Shown in pieces: positions 1 through 9,606 of a stretch of DNA of 64,000 nucleotides. The stretch is taken from the NCBI RefSeq assembly GCF_002261265.1, contig NZ_NEVK01000006.1, positions 620,001-684,000 of the forward strand, in the 5' to 3' direction. Below the pieces are notes generated by a model, which had not been told where the DNA came from, did no database searches, and saw only the letters and a program-made list of their open reading frames with translations. Source of the DNA: Bordetella genomosp. 7. Lineage in GTDB: Bacteria; Pseudomonadota; Gammaproteobacteria; Burkholderiales; Burkholderiaceae_B. The first letter of the stretch is position 1. Each line of letters opens with the position of its first letter. The position numbers and the translations under genes were made by a program.

Positions 1-3000
1 GGACGCCACCACAAAAATGCGGTCGGCCGGGCCGGTTTCCTGCAGTTTCTCGTACACCGCCTGCGCCCGGGCGTCGGCCAGGCGCCGCAGGTCGTCTTCG
101 CCGACGGGCGCGGCCTGGCGCAGCAGGGCTTCCATCTGGTCGGGCGGCACTGATTTGGAAAAGCCCAGGAAGTTGCGCGGCTTGTCTTCGATGTCGGTAT
201 CGTCGTAGGCCTCTTCAAGATACTTGGCGCGCTCCGGGCCGGAAACGGTGATGCCGGCGGGGTCGGGCTGCCGGCCCCGGCCTGCGGTGGCGGCGGCCTT
301 GGCCTTGCGTATCTGCAGATCCACCCATGCCTGGCGCAGGCCTTCGATATCGGTTTGCGGGTCGGCGCGGCCGATGATGTCCAGCTTCAGGCCCGGCCGG
401 TCGTTCAGTGCCTGGGCCAGGGTGGCGATACGCTCGTCGGCGTCGGCGCCCGGTATGGCGCTGCCCGGCTCGAAGTTGATATACGACAGTTCCTCGCCCC
501 CGCCGAACGCCGATGCAAGCAGCGAGAACGGCGAGCTCACGGCCTTGACCACCAGGTTGACCAGCACGCGCACGATGATGCCGCCCACGGAGAACTGCGG
601 GTCGTCCAGCGAGCCGGAAATGGGCAGGTTGATATCGATATTGCCGCGGCTGTCCTTGAGCAGGGCAACGGCCAGCATCACCGGCAGCTTGGTGGCGTCC
701 GGGCTGTCGGTCTTGTCGCCGAAGGTCAGCTGGTTGAGCACCACATGGTTCGACGCCTGCAGGCTGCGGCCTTTGAGCTTGTATTCCAGGTCCAGCGACA
801 ACTTGCCGCGCTTGATGGGATACCCCACGTATTTGGACGAATACGTGGTAAAGCGAGGCAGATCCACGCCCTTGGCCGAAGCCTTCAGGTCCAGCGACAG
901 GTACTCGGCGAACGGCTGCACGGCGCCACTGATGGAAAGCGGCGCCGTGCCGTAGACGCGCCCGGTGACCTTCACCTTGGCCGGCTTGGGGTTGCGCGAA
1001 GACACGGCCGACAGGCCCCCTTCGATGCGCGACAGCTCGGCCGTGTAATTGGGCTTGACGAACCGGTCGGTGAAGTTCATGCGCCCGTTGGCCAGCGTAA
1101 TGCTGTTGACCGTAATGTCGGGCAACTGGCCCGACGTATCGGGCTGACGCGCCGCACGGCCGCGCGTCTGCGTGTCTTGCGTAATGGAGCCGCCCGCCTG
1201 GCCCGGCTCTGCCACCAGGTCCATCACATTGAGCCGCCCTTCGGCGCTGAGCACCACGCGGCCATAGAAGTCGTCAAGCGTGATGTCGCCCAGGTTGGCC
1301 GCGTAGCGGTCGCCATTGACGGACACATGCATGTTGGCCAGCGCCAGGCGTTTCCATTTGAGAAAGTCGTCGCGGTTGACGCGGTCTGCCAGATCCAGCC
1401 CGCTGATGTCTATGGCGCCCTGCCAGCTGGCTTTCATGGGGTTGCCGCCCGCAGGCGCGGCGTATACCGCCTGCCCGCGCGCCCCCACGGCCACGCTGCG
1501 CACCGTGGCGTTCAGGCTGGACGCCACATAGGGCGCCAGTGACGCCACGTCCAGATTCTGCAGATCCACCTGGGCCTGTACGGCCAGGGGTTGCACGGCC
1601 AGCGTGCCCTGTACCTGCAATTGGCCCGCACCCTGCACGCCCGTGGCTGCCAGCGTAAACGGCGAGGCCTGCGCGTCCAGCGCCACGCGCTCGGCCGCCA
1701 GGTTCAGACTGGCAAGCGACAGATTCACCGCCGGCTTCACCGATTCGTCGCGCAGCGACAAATCGGCCAGTTCTGCCTGTACATTGGTGGCCGATACGGC
1801 GGTGGCCCCTTCCTGGCCGGCCACGCGAACCTGCGCCTGCAGACCCAGGCTGCCGTCCAGCAGCTGAATGGGCGCCTGGCTGCGCAGTGCCGCGGCAAAC
1901 GGCGCCAGCGCCAGATGGCCGGCGCGGACATCCAGGTTCAACGCCAGCGGACTGAGATGCAAAGGCCCCTTGGCGCGGATCCAGGCGCCATCGGACGCGT
2001 TGTCCATCGTGAGCCACAGATTGATGGGTTGGTCGGGCGGCTGCGGGAACTGGACGTTCTCGACAGTAAGCGCCAAGCCAGCCAGCGTGTAGTCAAGCTG
2101 GGTGGGCGTATCGCGCAGGCGCAGTTCGGCGTCATTGATATTGATGGCGTCCACCGCTACCTGCCAGCCGTCCGGCGTGGCGGCCGCCACGGGCGCCGGG
2201 CTCGCAAGCGCCGCCGCCTGCGACATGTCGGGCGCGGCTGGCGCGGATGTCGATGCGGGGGCCGATGCGGTATCGGCGGCAGCCTCGGCGGGCTTCCCGG
2301 CAGGCGCCGTCCCGTCGGGGGGCTGGCCTGCTCCCAACGCCTGGATGCCTTCGATGACCTGCAGCCAGTTCACGCGCGCGCTGGCATCGCGACGTGTCTG
2401 CGCCACGGGCGACCACAATTCGACCTGGCCCACGGCAAGCTGTCGGGCCATGGGGTCCAGCGCGATGCGGCGCACATTCAGGGTGCTCCAATGGAGCAGG
2501 GCGTCGCCGGACGTTTCGCGCACGTCGAGCTGCCGCAGGCCCAGCTCGCCCATTACCTTGATCTTGGGCGCGGCGTCGCGTGGCTGCTCGAACACGATCT
2601 GCAGGTCGGAATCGAGCAGCGCGCGCTCGACCTTTACCGGCAATTGCACCGGCCACGCGTCGGCCAGTTTTTCAAGCTCCAGGCCGCTGAACTGCACATT
2701 CAGCGTAGACGCGGGCACCACATCGAACGGGCGCGCCACGCCGTACAGATCGAAAGGGCTGCCGTTGATGCGCAGATGCACGCGCGGCTGCACGTCGATA
2801 TCGGTGGCATAGCCGAAAGTGGAAATGAAGGGCACGCCCAGCGTGATTTCGTCTACCTGATGCTGGCGCCCGGTAACCTGGTCATCCAGCGTAATTGCGC
2901 CGTTCTCGAGCACCAGGTTGTTCAGCGAGAAGCGCGCCATGGCGCCATCGTCGGGCTCATCGGGCCGGGGCCGCGCCGCCGCGTCCGCGGCCAGCTTCTG

Positions 3001-3402
3001 CTGGATATCCGAAAAGTTGAAGCTTGCGGCGTCGTTGCGCACCAGGGCCAGCCGCGGCCCCTGGACCCGCACCGAATCGACCACGGGCGCGAACCAGAAC
3101 AGCGACATCCAGGACGCGCTGACTTCCAGTTGTTCGACATCAAGCAACGGGCTGGCCGCGCCGGGCTGTTCGATGGCAAGATCACGGGCCCGCACGGTAA
3201 GCGTAAACGGGTTGAAACTGATGTGGCCAACCTGTACAGGCCGGCCCAGCAGGCCCGCCACGTCGGCGGTCAGGGCGTTGCGCAACACCTTGGGCACTTG
3301 CCAGGCGGCCAGCCCCATCAGCACGAGCACCACGGCCACAGTGGCCAGAACGATTTTTCCGAAACGCCGCGTAAAAATCCACGTGGGCATTCTGAAGGCC
3401 AT
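1..3402 (-). CDS. DUF748 / AsmA-like envelope protein (3' end outside window)
   Basis: The reading frame is open from an ATG at 3402 to the window edge, 1134 codons without a stop, so the C-terminus is missing. The N-terminus has a short basic stretch and one hydrophobic segment (about residues 15-32), suggesting an inner-membrane anchor with a large periplasmic part. The following segment (SFNPFTLTVRARDL) is typical of DUF748 proteins, which belong to the AsmA-like group of long beta-rich envelope proteins; some members of that group are linked to lipid transport between membranes. The last visible residues (near TGPADRIFVVAS) resemble the C-terminal part of DUF748 proteins, so little is probably missing. 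Several long antisense frames lie inside the gene; they are composition shadows. The specific substrate is unknown. Confidence 0.85.
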   Translation of the reverse strand, partial: MAFRMPTWIFTRRFGKIVLATVAVVLVLMGLAAWQVPKVLRNALTADVAGLLGRPVQVGHISFNPFTLTVRARDLAIEQPGAASPLLDVEQLEVSASWMSLFWFAPVVDSVRVQGPRLALVRNDAASFNFSDIQQKLAADAAARPRPDEPDDGAMARFSLNNLVLENGAITLDDQVTGRQHQVDEITLGVPFISTFGYATDIDVQPRVHLRINGSPFDLYGVARPFDVVPASTLNVQFSGLELEKLADAWPVQLPVKVERALLDSDLQIVFEQPRDAAPKIKVMGELGLRQLDVRETSGDALLHWSTLNVRRIALDPMARQLAVGQVELWSPVAQTRRDASARVNWLQVIEGIQALGAGQPPDGTAPAGKPAEAAADTASAPASTSAPAAPDMSQAAALASPAPVAAATPDGWQVAVDAININDAELRLRDTPTQLDYTLAGLALTVENVQFPQPPDQPINLWLTMDNASDGAWIRAKGPLHLSPLALNLDVRAGHLALAPFAAALRSQAPIQLLDGSLGLQAQVRVAGQEGATAVSATNVQAELADLSLRDESVKPAVNLSLASLNLAAERVALDAQASPFTLAATGVQGAGQLQVQGTLAVQPLAVQAQVDLQNLDVASLAPYVASSLNATVRSVAVGARGQAVYAAPAGGNPMKASWQGAIDISGLDLADRVNRDDFLKWKRLALANMHVSVNGDRYAANLGDITLDDFYGRVVLSAEGRLNVMDLVAEPGQAGGSITQDTQTRGRAARQPDTSGQLPDITVNSITLANGRMNFTDRFVKPNYTAELSRIEGGLSAVSSRNPKPAKVKVTGRVYGTAPLSISGAVQPFAEYLSLDLKASAKGVDLPRFTTYSSKYVGYPIKRGKLSLDLEYKLKGRSLQASNHVVLNQLTFGDKTDSPDATKLPVMLAVALLKDSRGNIDINLPISGSLDDPQFSVGGIIVRVLVNLVVKAVSSPFSLLASAFGGGEELSYINFEPGSAIPGADADERIATLAQALNDRPGLKLDIIGRADPQTDIEGLRQAWVDLQIRKAKAAATAGRGRQPDPAGITVSGPERAKYLEEAYDDTDIEDKPRNFLGFSKSVPPDQMEALLRQAAPVGEDDLRRLADARAQAVYEKLQETGPADRIFVVAS

Positions 3403-3530
3403 GCGTAAGCTCCTGGTACGGGCAAGGGGATTATCGCGCCTGCGACACAGCTCGTCTATCATAGGGTGCGAGCCCCCGCAGTCGCGGCCGGAGCCGCCAC
3501 GTACTTTCAATACTTAACATTTGCTGCCCC

Positions 3531-4019
3531 ATGTCTTCGTCTACTCCCGCCCTCAGTCACCTGGATGAATCCGGCCAGATCCGCATGGTCGACGTCGGCG
3601 ACAAAGCCGCCAGCGACCGCGTGGCCATCGCGCGCGGCGCCGTGCGCATGAACGCGCAGGCCTATGCGCTGCTTACGGCGCCCGGCCAGGGCAAGGGCGA
3701 AGTGCTGAACACCGCCCGGGTGGCCGCGGTGCTGGCCGCCAAGCGCTGCGCCGAACTGATTCCGCTGTGTCACAGCCTGCCGCTGTCTTTCGCCGGGGTC
3801 GACTTTGCGCTCGACGACGACACGCATACCGTAGAAGTGCGCGCGACGTGCCGCACACACTACACCACCGGCGTCGAAATGGAAGCCATGACAGCGGCCA
3901 GCGTGGCCGCGCTCACCATCTACGACATGTGCAAGGCTGCCGACAAGGGCATCGTCATTGAACAGATACGCCTTGAATACAAGGCAGGAGGTAAAAGCGG
4001 TGAATGGCGCCACAATTAA
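3531..4019 (+). CDS. moaC: Cyclic pyranopterin monophosphate synthase MoaC
   Basis: MoaC works after MoaA in molybdenum cofactor synthesis, converting the cyclic GTP intermediate to cyclic pyranopterin monophosphate in the cytoplasm. The 162-residue product has the family length. It shows the conserved LCHSLPL segment (about residues 80-86), the EMEAMTAASVAALTIYDMC block and the KAADKG motif carrying the catalytic Lys/Asp region. It is the first gene of a tight moaC-moaD-moaE-moaB-moeA operon; the start of moaD lies inside its 3' end. About 128 bases separate it from the divergent DUF748 gene and should hold both promoters; no riboswitch-like structure was recognised there. Confidence 0.97.
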   Translation: MSSSTPALSHLDESGQIRMVDVGDKAASDRVAIARGAVRMNAQAYALLTAPGQGKGEVLNTARVAAVLAAKRCAELIPLCHSLPLSFAGVDFALDDDTHTVEVRATCRTHYTTGVEMEAMTAASVAALTIYDMCKAADKGIVIEQIRLEYKAGGKSGEWRHN

Positions 4020-4251
4020 TCTTTTGTACTTTGCGCGGATCGCCGAACTGGTAGGCACGCGCAATGAAGTCTGGCCCCTGGCCGAGCCTTCCACCGGCGC
4101 CGAGCTGCTCGAGGCGCTGCAGGCACGATACCCGCAGCTCGCCCCGGCCGCGCGCCTGAAGCTGGCCATCAACCAGACACATGCCAAGCCGTCGTCGCCG
4201 ATCCGGCCGGGCGACGAAGTGGCGGTTTTCGAGCCGGTCACCGGAGGCTGA
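4000..4251 (+). CDS. moaD: Molybdopterin synthase sulfur carrier subunit MoaD
   Basis: MoaD is the ubiquitin-like small subunit of molybdopterin synthase and carries sulfur as a C-terminal thiocarboxylate. The product is 83 residues and ends in VTGG, the required di-glycine tail. A GTG at 4000 is chosen because AGGAGG at 3987-3992 sits seven bases upstream. The ATG-type start further upstream would extend the protein into moaC without family support. The start lies within moaC in another frame, giving a 20-base overlap that suggests translational coupling. MoaE begins five bases after the stop. The MoeB/ThiF-type activating enzyme is not in the window. Confidence 0.93.
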   Translation: MNGATINLLYFARIAELVGTRNEVWPLAEPSTGAELLEALQARYPQLAPAARLKLAINQTHAKPSSPIRPGDEVAVFEPVTGG

Positions 4252-4256
4252 ACGCC

Positions 4257-4736
4257 ATGATCATCGTTCAGGAAGCCGACTTCGACGGCGCGGCCCTGCT
4301 TGCGCAGTTGCGCGAACAGGTAGGCGCCGAAGCTGGCGCCATCGTCACTTTCACCGGATACGTGCGCGATTTCGCGCCGGGGCAGGCCACCGAAACGCTC
4401 TTTCTCGAACATTACCCCGGCATGTGCGAACGCGAACTGCAGGGCATCGCAGACACCGCGCAGCAGCGCTGGAAGCTGGCCGGCACCGTCATCGCCCACC
4501 GCGTGGGCGCGCTGCCGCGCAGCGCGCAGATCGTGTTCGTGGCGGCGGCCAGCGCGCATCGGGGCGACGCGTTCCGCGGCTGTGAATACATGATCGACGC
4601 GTTGAAAACGCGCGCCCCATTCTGGAAGCGCGAAACGCTGTCGGGCGGCCGCAGCTTCTGGGTAGAGCAACGCGACGCCGACCATGATCGCACCCGCGCC
4701 TGGGAAACCGGCGGCACCCCCCCGGACTCGCCATGA
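4257..4736 (+). CDS. moaE: Molybdopterin synthase catalytic subunit MoaE
   Basis: MoaE is the large subunit of molybdopterin synthase; with MoaD it inserts two sulfurs into cyclic pyranopterin monophosphate to give the dithiolene. The 159-residue product has the usual length. It shows the VTFTGYVRDF segment near the N-terminus, the HRVGALPRSAQIVFVAAAS core and the DALKTRAPFWKRE segment with the conserved lysines that line the active site. A GGAGG sequence inside the end of moaD serves as ribosome-binding site. The gene overlaps moaB by four bases (ATGA). Confidence 0.96.
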   Translation: MIIVQEADFDGAALLAQLREQVGAEAGAIVTFTGYVRDFAPGQATETLFLEHYPGMCERELQGIADTAQQRWKLAGTVIAHRVGALPRSAQIVFVAAASAHRGDAFRGCEYMIDALKTRAPFWKRETLSGGRSFWVEQRDADHDRTRAWETGGTPPDSP

Positions 4737-5254
4737 ACTCCCCCGCCGAGAAAGTCTCGCTTGCCTGCGCCGTGCTCACCGTCAGCAACACGCGCACAGC
4801 CGGAGACGACACGTCCGGCAACCTGCTGGCGGAAAGCCTGGCGCAGGCCGGCCACGAATGCGTGCGGCGCGACATCGTCAAGAGCAATCGGTACGAGATC
4901 CGCCGCGTCCTCAGCGACTGGATCGCCGACCCCGACGTACAGGTCATCATCACGTCAGGCGGCACGGGCTTCGCGCACGACCACGGCGTACCGGAAGCCG
5001 TGCGGCCGCTGTTCGACCGCGAGATCAGCGGTTTCGAGGCCCTGTTCCGCCAGGTGTCGTACGCCGAGATCGGCAGTTCGGCGATCCAGTCGGGTGCGCT
5101 GGCGGGCATGGCCAACCAGACGCTGATTTTCTGCCTGCCCGGCTCGAACAATGCCTGCCAGGCGGCCTGGACGCACATCCTGCGCGAGCAGCTCGACAGC
5201 ACCCATCAGCCCTGCAATTTCGCGACCCTGTTTCGCAAGCCCCTATCAGCATGA
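4733..5254 (+). CDS. moaB: Molybdopterin adenylyltransferase-type protein MoaB
   Basis: This belongs to the MoaB/MogA family, which binds molybdopterin and, in MogA-type members, adenylates it before metal insertion. The 173-residue product contains LTVSNTRT near the N-terminus, the VIITSGGTGFAHDHGVPEA loop that forms the pterin site, and the LPGSNNACQAAW segment near the end. It overlaps moaE by ATGA at the 5' end and moeA by ATGA at the 3' end, which indicates tight coupling. MoaB versus MogA cannot be settled from sequence reading alone; length and context favour MoaB. Confidence 0.93.
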   Translation: MNSPAEKVSLACAVLTVSNTRTAGDDTSGNLLAESLAQAGHECVRRDIVKSNRYEIRRVLSDWIADPDVQVIITSGGTGFAHDHGVPEAVRPLFDREISGFEALFRQVSYAEIGSSAIQSGALAGMANQTLIFCLPGSNNACQAAWTHILREQLDSTHQPCNFATLFRKPLSA

Positions 5255-6468
5255 AAGACGACCTGCTTGATTTCGACCGCGCCCAGACCTTGCTGGCGCA
5301 AGCCGCCAAGCCGCTCACCCGCCTGCAACTGGTTGCGCTGGCCGACGCCGTGGGCCGCGTGCTGGCCGTTGACATGTCGGCCACGCTGGACCTGCCGCCC
5401 GCCGACAACAGCGCCATGGACGGCTACGCCATCCGCCACGCCGATTACCGGCCCGACGTGGTCCTGCCGGTGCAGCAGCGCTGCTACGCGGGCGACATGC
5501 CGCAGCCCTCGCTGCCGGGCCAGGCCACGCGCCTGTTCACGGGCAGCCTCATCCCCGAAGGCGCCGACACGGTGGTGATCCAGGAAAACACCCGCGAAGC
5601 CGACGGGCAGGTGCAGATCCTGCAAGAGCCCGCGGCAGGCCAGTTCGTGCGCAAGCGCGGCATGGACACCACGGCCGGCAAACCCCTGCTGGCGCGCGGC
5701 ACGTTGCTCGAGGCTGCGCACATTGCGCTGCTTGCGTCGCAGGGGCTGACCCATGTGCAGGTATACGACCGCCTGCGCATCGGCATCCTGACGACCGGCG
5801 ACGAGCTCGTGCCGCCGGGCGCCGAGCGCGCCGCCCAGCAGATCTACAACTGCAACGGGCCCATGCTGGCCGCGCTGGTGCAAAAAACCGGCGCGCATGC
5901 CGTGCATGTGCTGCATGCGCGCGATAACGAGCCCGACCTGCGCGCCGCCATCGGGACCATCCTGGCCGACTGCGACCTGCTGCTGAGCATAGGCGGGGTA
6001 TCGGTAGGCGAGAAAGACCTGGTCAAGCCCGTGCTGGAATCGCTGGGCGGCAAACTGGCGTTGTGGAAAGTGCGCATGAAGCCCGGCAAGCCCGTGGCGC
6101 TGGCGCACATCGACGGCAAGCCGGTGGTCTGCCTGCCGGGCAATCCGGTATCGGTGTATGCCGTGTACGCCACGCTGGTGTCGCCGCTGGTGCGCCGCAT
6201 GCAGGGGCGCGCGCAGGTGTTCCCGCCCGTGGGCGCCGCGCCGCTGCGCACCGAGCAGCCGCGCCAGGACAGTCGCGAGGAATTCCTGCGCGTGCAATGG
6301 CGCCAGGAACCGGGGCAGGCGGCGGAACTGGTTCCCTACCCCAACCAAGATTCGTCGGTGATCAGTTCCATGCCCTGGGCCACCGGCCTGGCCCGCCTGC
6401 CCGCCGGCATGCCCGTGCACGACGGCGACGTCGTGCCGTACTACGACGTCGCGCACTGGCTGAGTTGA
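5251..6468 (+). CDS. moeA: Molybdopterin molybdenumtransferase MoeA
   Basis: MoeA inserts molybdate into adenylated molybdopterin, the last common step of Moco synthesis. The 405-residue product has the expected length and domains: an N-terminal region with DNSAMDGYA (about residues 50-58), the GILTTGDELVPPG segment, the SIGGVSVGEKD loop (about residues 249-259), and the GKPVVCLPGNPVSV motif near residue 290. The ATG at 5251 overlaps the moaB stop by four bases. It is the last gene of the moa operon and is followed by palindromic repeats rather than a classical terminator. Confidence 0.96.
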   Translation: MKDDLLDFDRAQTLLAQAAKPLTRLQLVALADAVGRVLAVDMSATLDLPPADNSAMDGYAIRHADYRPDVVLPVQQRCYAGDMPQPSLPGQATRLFTGSLIPEGADTVVIQENTREADGQVQILQEPAAGQFVRKRGMDTTAGKPLLARGTLLEAAHIALLASQGLTHVQVYDRLRIGILTTGDELVPPGAERAAQQIYNCNGPMLAALVQKTGAHAVHVLHARDNEPDLRAAIGTILADCDLLLSIGGVSVGEKDLVKPVLESLGGKLALWKVRMKPGKPVALAHIDGKPVVCLPGNPVSVYAVYATLVSPLVRRMQGRAQVFPPVGAAPLRTEQPRQDSREEFLRVQWRQEPGQAAELVPYPNQDSSVISSMPWATGLARLPAGMPVHDGDVVPYYDVAHWLS

Positions 6469-6484
6469 TGCATCGCGCAGGTCA

Positions 6485-6645
6485 CAGACACCGCACCGTG
6501 TTCTAACGGCTGGCGGGTGCGTGGGTGGCGGCGGTGTCTGACTCCGAAGGTGTCAGACACCCTTCGGGAGTCAGACACCGCACCGTGTTTTGACGGCTGG
6601 CGCGTGCGTGCGCGGCGGTGTCTGACTCCGAAGGTGTCAGACACC
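6485..6645. repeat. Cluster of GGTGTCTGAC...GTCAGACACC palindromes
   Basis: Two copies of the dyad GGTGTCTGA / TCAGACACC with an 11-base centre occur at 6533-6561 and 6617-6645. A further arm ends at 6579. The segment starting CAGACACCGCACCGTGTT is repeated with a period of 87 bases (from 6485 and 6572). The cluster lies between the convergent ends of moeA and moaA and could act as a bidirectional terminator. The same palindrome family recurs at 40192-40330. Confidence 0.9.
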
Positions 6646-6656
6646 GGCACACTCGG

Positions 6657-7769
6657 CTATCCGCCGATGTAGCTCATTTCGACTTTGCGTTCGCCCAGGG
6701 TGGGCATGGGGGTGCCGCGGCCGCGGAGTTCGGAGTAGTGGTCGTCGCGCCGGGCCCAGACGCCGGCGATGGCGCGTGCAATGTGCTCGTCGTCTGCGCC
6801 GCTGCGCAGCAGGTCGCGCAGATCGTGGCCTTGCGTCGCGAACAGGCACAGAAACACTTTGCCTTCCGGCGACAGGCGCGCGCGCGTACAGCCGCCGCAG
6901 AAGGCCTGTGTGACACTGGAGATCACGCCGATTTCGCCGCCGCCATCGGCGTACCCCCAACGTTCGGCCACGCGGCCCATGGGGTCGGTTTCGAGCGGCC
7001 GCAACGGATGCGCCCGCCCGATAATCTGCAGCACTTCGCTGCTGGGCACCACTTCCTTGAGGTTCCAGCCGTTGGTCGTGCCCACGTCCATATATTCGAT
7101 GTAGCGCAGCACGTGGCCAGTATGGCGAAAGCGCTGCGCCATCGGCAGGATCTGGTCGTCGTTCAGCCCGCGCCGCACCACCATATTGACCTTGACCGGC
7201 GCAAGCCCGGCTTCGGCGGCCGCATCAATGCCGCGCAACACATCGTCGGGCGTGAACGCGCTGTCGCTCATGCGCGCGAACATCGCCGCATCGAGCGCAT
7301 CCAGGCTGACCGTGACACGACTCAGGCCGGCCTGCTTCAGCGCGCGCGCCTTGCGCGTGAGCAGCGTGCCGTTGGTGGTGAGTGTCAATTCGAGCGGAAG
7401 CCCGGCCGGGGTGCGCACTTCGGCCAGCATTGCGATCAGCGCCTCGATATTCTTGCGCAGCAAGGGCTCGCCGCCGGTGAGGCGGATTTTTTCGACGCCC
7501 AGTTGCGCGAACAACCGCGCCAGGCGTGTGATTTCTTCGAACGACAGCAAGGCCGACTGCGGCATGAACGCATAGTTGCCGTCGAAGACTTCGCGCGGCA
7601 TGCAATACGTACAGCGGAAATTGCAGCGATCGGTGACCGAGATGCGCAGGTCGCGCATGGGCCGCGCGCGCGTGTCGCGAGCAGGCTGGCCCGCTGCCGG
7701 CAACGGTGCCTGCGGCAAGAGGCCCGCGCCTTGCGCGGACCGGTCAGCCAGGTAGATCACTTTGCTCAT
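6657..7769 (-). CDS. moaA: GTP 3',8-cyclase MoaA
   Basis: MoaA is the radical-SAM enzyme that starts Moco synthesis from GTP. The 370-residue product has the N-terminal cluster motif CNFRCTYC (about residues 48-55), the TGGEPLLR segment, the C-terminal second cluster cysteines (FCGGCTRAR followed by a later CLF cysteine), and ends in YIGG, the essential double-glycine tail. The ATG at 7769 is taken because it lies just after the stop of the upstream regulator gene. An alternative ATG at 7790 would overlap that gene and add seven residues. It is convergent with the moaC-moeA operon and appears co-transcribed with the regulator, which links cofactor supply to regulation. Confidence 0.95.
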   Translation of the reverse strand: MSKVIYLADRSAQGAGLLPQAPLPAAGQPARDTRARPMRDLRISVTDRCNFRCTYCMPREVFDGNYAFMPQSALLSFEEITRLARLFAQLGVEKIRLTGGEPLLRKNIEALIAMLAEVRTPAGLPLELTLTTNGTLLTRKARALKQAGLSRVTVSLDALDAAMFARMSDSAFTPDDVLRGIDAAAEAGLAPVKVNMVVRRGLNDDQILPMAQRFRHTGHVLRYIEYMDVGTTNGWNLKEVVPSSEVLQIIGRAHPLRPLETDPMGRVAERWGYADGGGEIGVISSVTQAFCGGCTRARLSPEGKVFLCLFATQGHDLRDLLRSGADDEHIARAIAGVWARRDDHYSELRGRGTPMPTLGERKVEMSYIGG

Positions 7770-7776
7770 TCGCACA

Positions 7777-8892
7777 TCATAGCGTGCCATGCCCGGCCCG
7801 TGCTCCGTACAGGGACGGGAAGGCCGCGGCCATGGTCTGCAGCTTGCCGGTGTCGGTCGCGTCGTAGCCCGCCAACTGGCGGATATAAGAAAGGTACTCG
7901 TCTCCCCGCATGATGCCAAGCAGATCCTGCATGGCGGGCGTATCCAGGGCGTTGCGCCGGATGGCGAAAAAGTAGCGTTCGCGCACCAGCGGGATGAAGT
8001 CCAGTCCGAAACGCCAGGCCGCGGTTTCCACGCCGACGCCGGTATCGGCCATGCCGCTGGCGATGTGCGCCGCGATGGCCATGTGGGTGAATTCATTGGT
8101 GTCGTAGCCGCTGACATCGCCAATGGCCACGCCGGCCTGCGCCAGCATGACTTCAACCAGGAATCGCGTGCTGGAACCGATCTGCCGGTTCACGAAACGC
8201 ACGTCGGCCCGCGCCAGGTCGGCCATGCAGCGGATGCGCTTGGGATTGCCCTGCTCGACGAACAAGCCCGTGTTGCGCACGGCCAGGTGGATCAGCAGAT
8301 AGTCATCGGGCATCAGCCACGACGCATAGCGCGCCATGATGGGCGCCTCGAAATCGCCCGTGGGAACCTGGAAGCCGGCCAGGTCGCACTCGCCGCGCTC
8401 AAGCGAGGCCAGCGCCTCGATGGCGGTGCGGTAGCGCAGTTCCAGGCCCGGCTGGCGGCCGCTCATGTGCTGCATCAGCGCTTCTACCGCGAAGCCGTGG
8501 CTGGCATGCAGGCGCAAGTGGGACGCCGGTTCCGGCAGCAGTTTTTCGAGCTCTTCCTGAAGTTCGGAAGCCAGGCTTTCCAGGGTGGGCATCAGACGCG
8601 CCTGAATGCGGCGATTGGCCCACAACAGGCGCTGCGCAAAGGGCGACAGCACGGTGCCCTGCCGCCGCCGTGTGATCAGCAGCTGCGTACCGAACAGGGT
8701 TTCGAAGCGCCGCAGTATGCCCCATGCATGGCGATACGACAGCCCGCAGGCGCGGCACGCGCCGGCGATGTTCCCCGTGGCGTCGATCGCCGACAGCAGG
8801 GCCAGCATGTCCGGCAATGGGTGGGCCGGATGACCCGGATCACCCTCGAGCACCCATTCGGGGCGCAGTCCGACACGAAACTTATATGTCAT
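7777..8892 (-). CDS. ModE-like winged-helix regulator with periplasmic-binding-protein-like domain
   Basis: The 371-residue product has an N-terminal winged-helix region similar to ModE/LysR N-termini (about residues 25-90, with [19 protein letters not shown]). A C-terminal region follows (about residues 105-330) that reads like the PBP-like domain found in molybdate-linked regulators. It lies divergent to the formate dehydrogenase operon and directly upstream of moaA, so it probably controls fds and moaA in response to molybdate, Moco or formate. The ligand is inferred from context only. The ATG at 8892 follows an A+T-rich stretch. A classical LysR architecture is possible, but the first domain is longer than usual. 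Confidence 0.8.
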   Translation of the reverse strand: MTYKFRVGLRPEWVLEGDPGHPAHPLPDMLALLSAIDATGNIAGACRACGLSYRHAWGILRRFETLFGTQLLITRRRQGTVLSPFAQRLLWANRRIQARLMPTLESLASELQEELEKLLPEPASHLRLHASHGFAVEALMQHMSGRQPGLELRYRTAIEALASLERGECDLAGFQVPTGDFEAPIMARYASWLMPDDYLLIHLAVRNTGLFVEQGNPKRIRCMADLARADVRFVNRQIGSSTRFLVEVMLAQAGVAIGDVSGYDTNEFTHMAIAAHIASGMADTGVGVETAAWRFGLDFIPLVRERYFFAIRRNALDTPAMQDLLGIMRGDEYLSYIRQLAGYDATDTGKLQTMAAAFPSLYGARAGHGTL

Positions 8893-8973
8893 TTATTTCT
8901 TATTGAAGACCGTACTTTTGGCGATTAGAGTACGCCCATCCGGCGATGGCAAGCGATTTATATGTTTTTATTA
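8882..8973. promoter_or_regulatory. Divergent control region between the regulator gene and fdsG
   Basis: This A+T-rich island in GC-rich DNA holds two direct repeats that begin TTATATGT (8882-8889 and 8958-8965), each followed by a T-rich run. It also holds a dyad GTACT-N12-AGTAC at 8912-8933. The position between the ModE-like regulator and the fds operon makes these candidate operators. No exact ModE consensus was seen. Confidence 0.45.
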
Positions 8974-9045
8974 GCATATTAGTCCGTGTCATGCGCGAAA
9001 CAAGAACCATGGCGGCCTGCCCAAGGCCGCTGTACGGAGATAGCC

Positions 9046-9606
9046 ATGTCCACGCCAATGGCGCCACCCGACCCTGCCAAGTCCGGCCCCGCGCCGGGCC
9101 GCGCAGCCGCCATTCCCATCGCGAAGGAATCGCCCGCCGCGACCGCCGCGGCTCGCATCGCCGAGCGCCTGCGCCACCAGCCCGGCGCGCTCCTGCCCAT
9201 CCTGCACGCCGTGCAGGAAGAACTGGGCTGTATCCCGGCCGACAGTGTTGCGCCCATTGCCCGGGCGCTGAACCTGTCGCGCGCCGAGGTGCACGGCGTG
9301 CTGACCTTCTACCCCCACTTCCGCACGCAGCCGGCGGGCCGCCATGTGCTGGAAGTGTGCCGGGCCGAATCCTGTCAGGCCATGGGGGCCGAGCAGCTGG
9401 CCGAGCATGCCCGCCGGACGCTGGGCTGCGATTTCCACGGCACCACGGCCGACGGCGCCGTGTCGCTCGAACCCGTATATTGCCTGGGGCTGTGCGCCCA
9501 ATCTCCGGCCATCATGCTGGACGGACAGCCGCATGCGCGAGTGACGGCGGACACACTCGGCCGCTTGCTGGACCGTGCCGCACAAGACAGCGGAGCCCGG
9601 CCATGA
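9046..9606 (+). CDS. fdsG: NAD-dependent formate dehydrogenase gamma subunit FdsG
   Basis: FdsG is the NuoE-like [2Fe-2S] subunit of soluble, NAD-linked molybdenum formate dehydrogenase. The 186-residue product has a Pro/Ala-rich leader, then the NuoE fold. Cluster cysteines are visible as [10 protein letters not shown] (about residues 105-114) and, further on, [14 protein letters not shown] at 9036-9040 places the start at 9046; longer frames upstream are unlikely. It overlaps fdsB by ATGA. Electrons pass from the FdsA clusters towards FMN in FdsB. Confidence 0.93.
   Translation: MSTPMAPPDPAKSGPAPGRAAAIPIAKESPAATAAARIAERLRHQPGALLPILHAVQEELGCIPADSVAPIARALNLSRAEVHGVLTFYPHFRTQPAGRHVLEVCRAESCQAMGAEQLAEHARRTLGCDFHGTTADGAVSLEPVYCLGLCAQSPAIMLDGQPHARVTADTLGRLLDRAAQDSGARP

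Noticed and set aside
1591-3408. A 605-codon plus-strand frame opposite the DUF748 gene
   Set aside because: The minus-strand protein has a membrane anchor and family motifs, while this frame has none.
3403-3530. Moco riboswitch upstream of moaC
   Set aside because: The 128-base gap shows no recognisable multi-stem structure of the Moco motif.
6485-6645. Terminal inverted repeats of an insertion sequence
   Set aside because: The palindromes are internal and repeated, with no transposase or target duplication.
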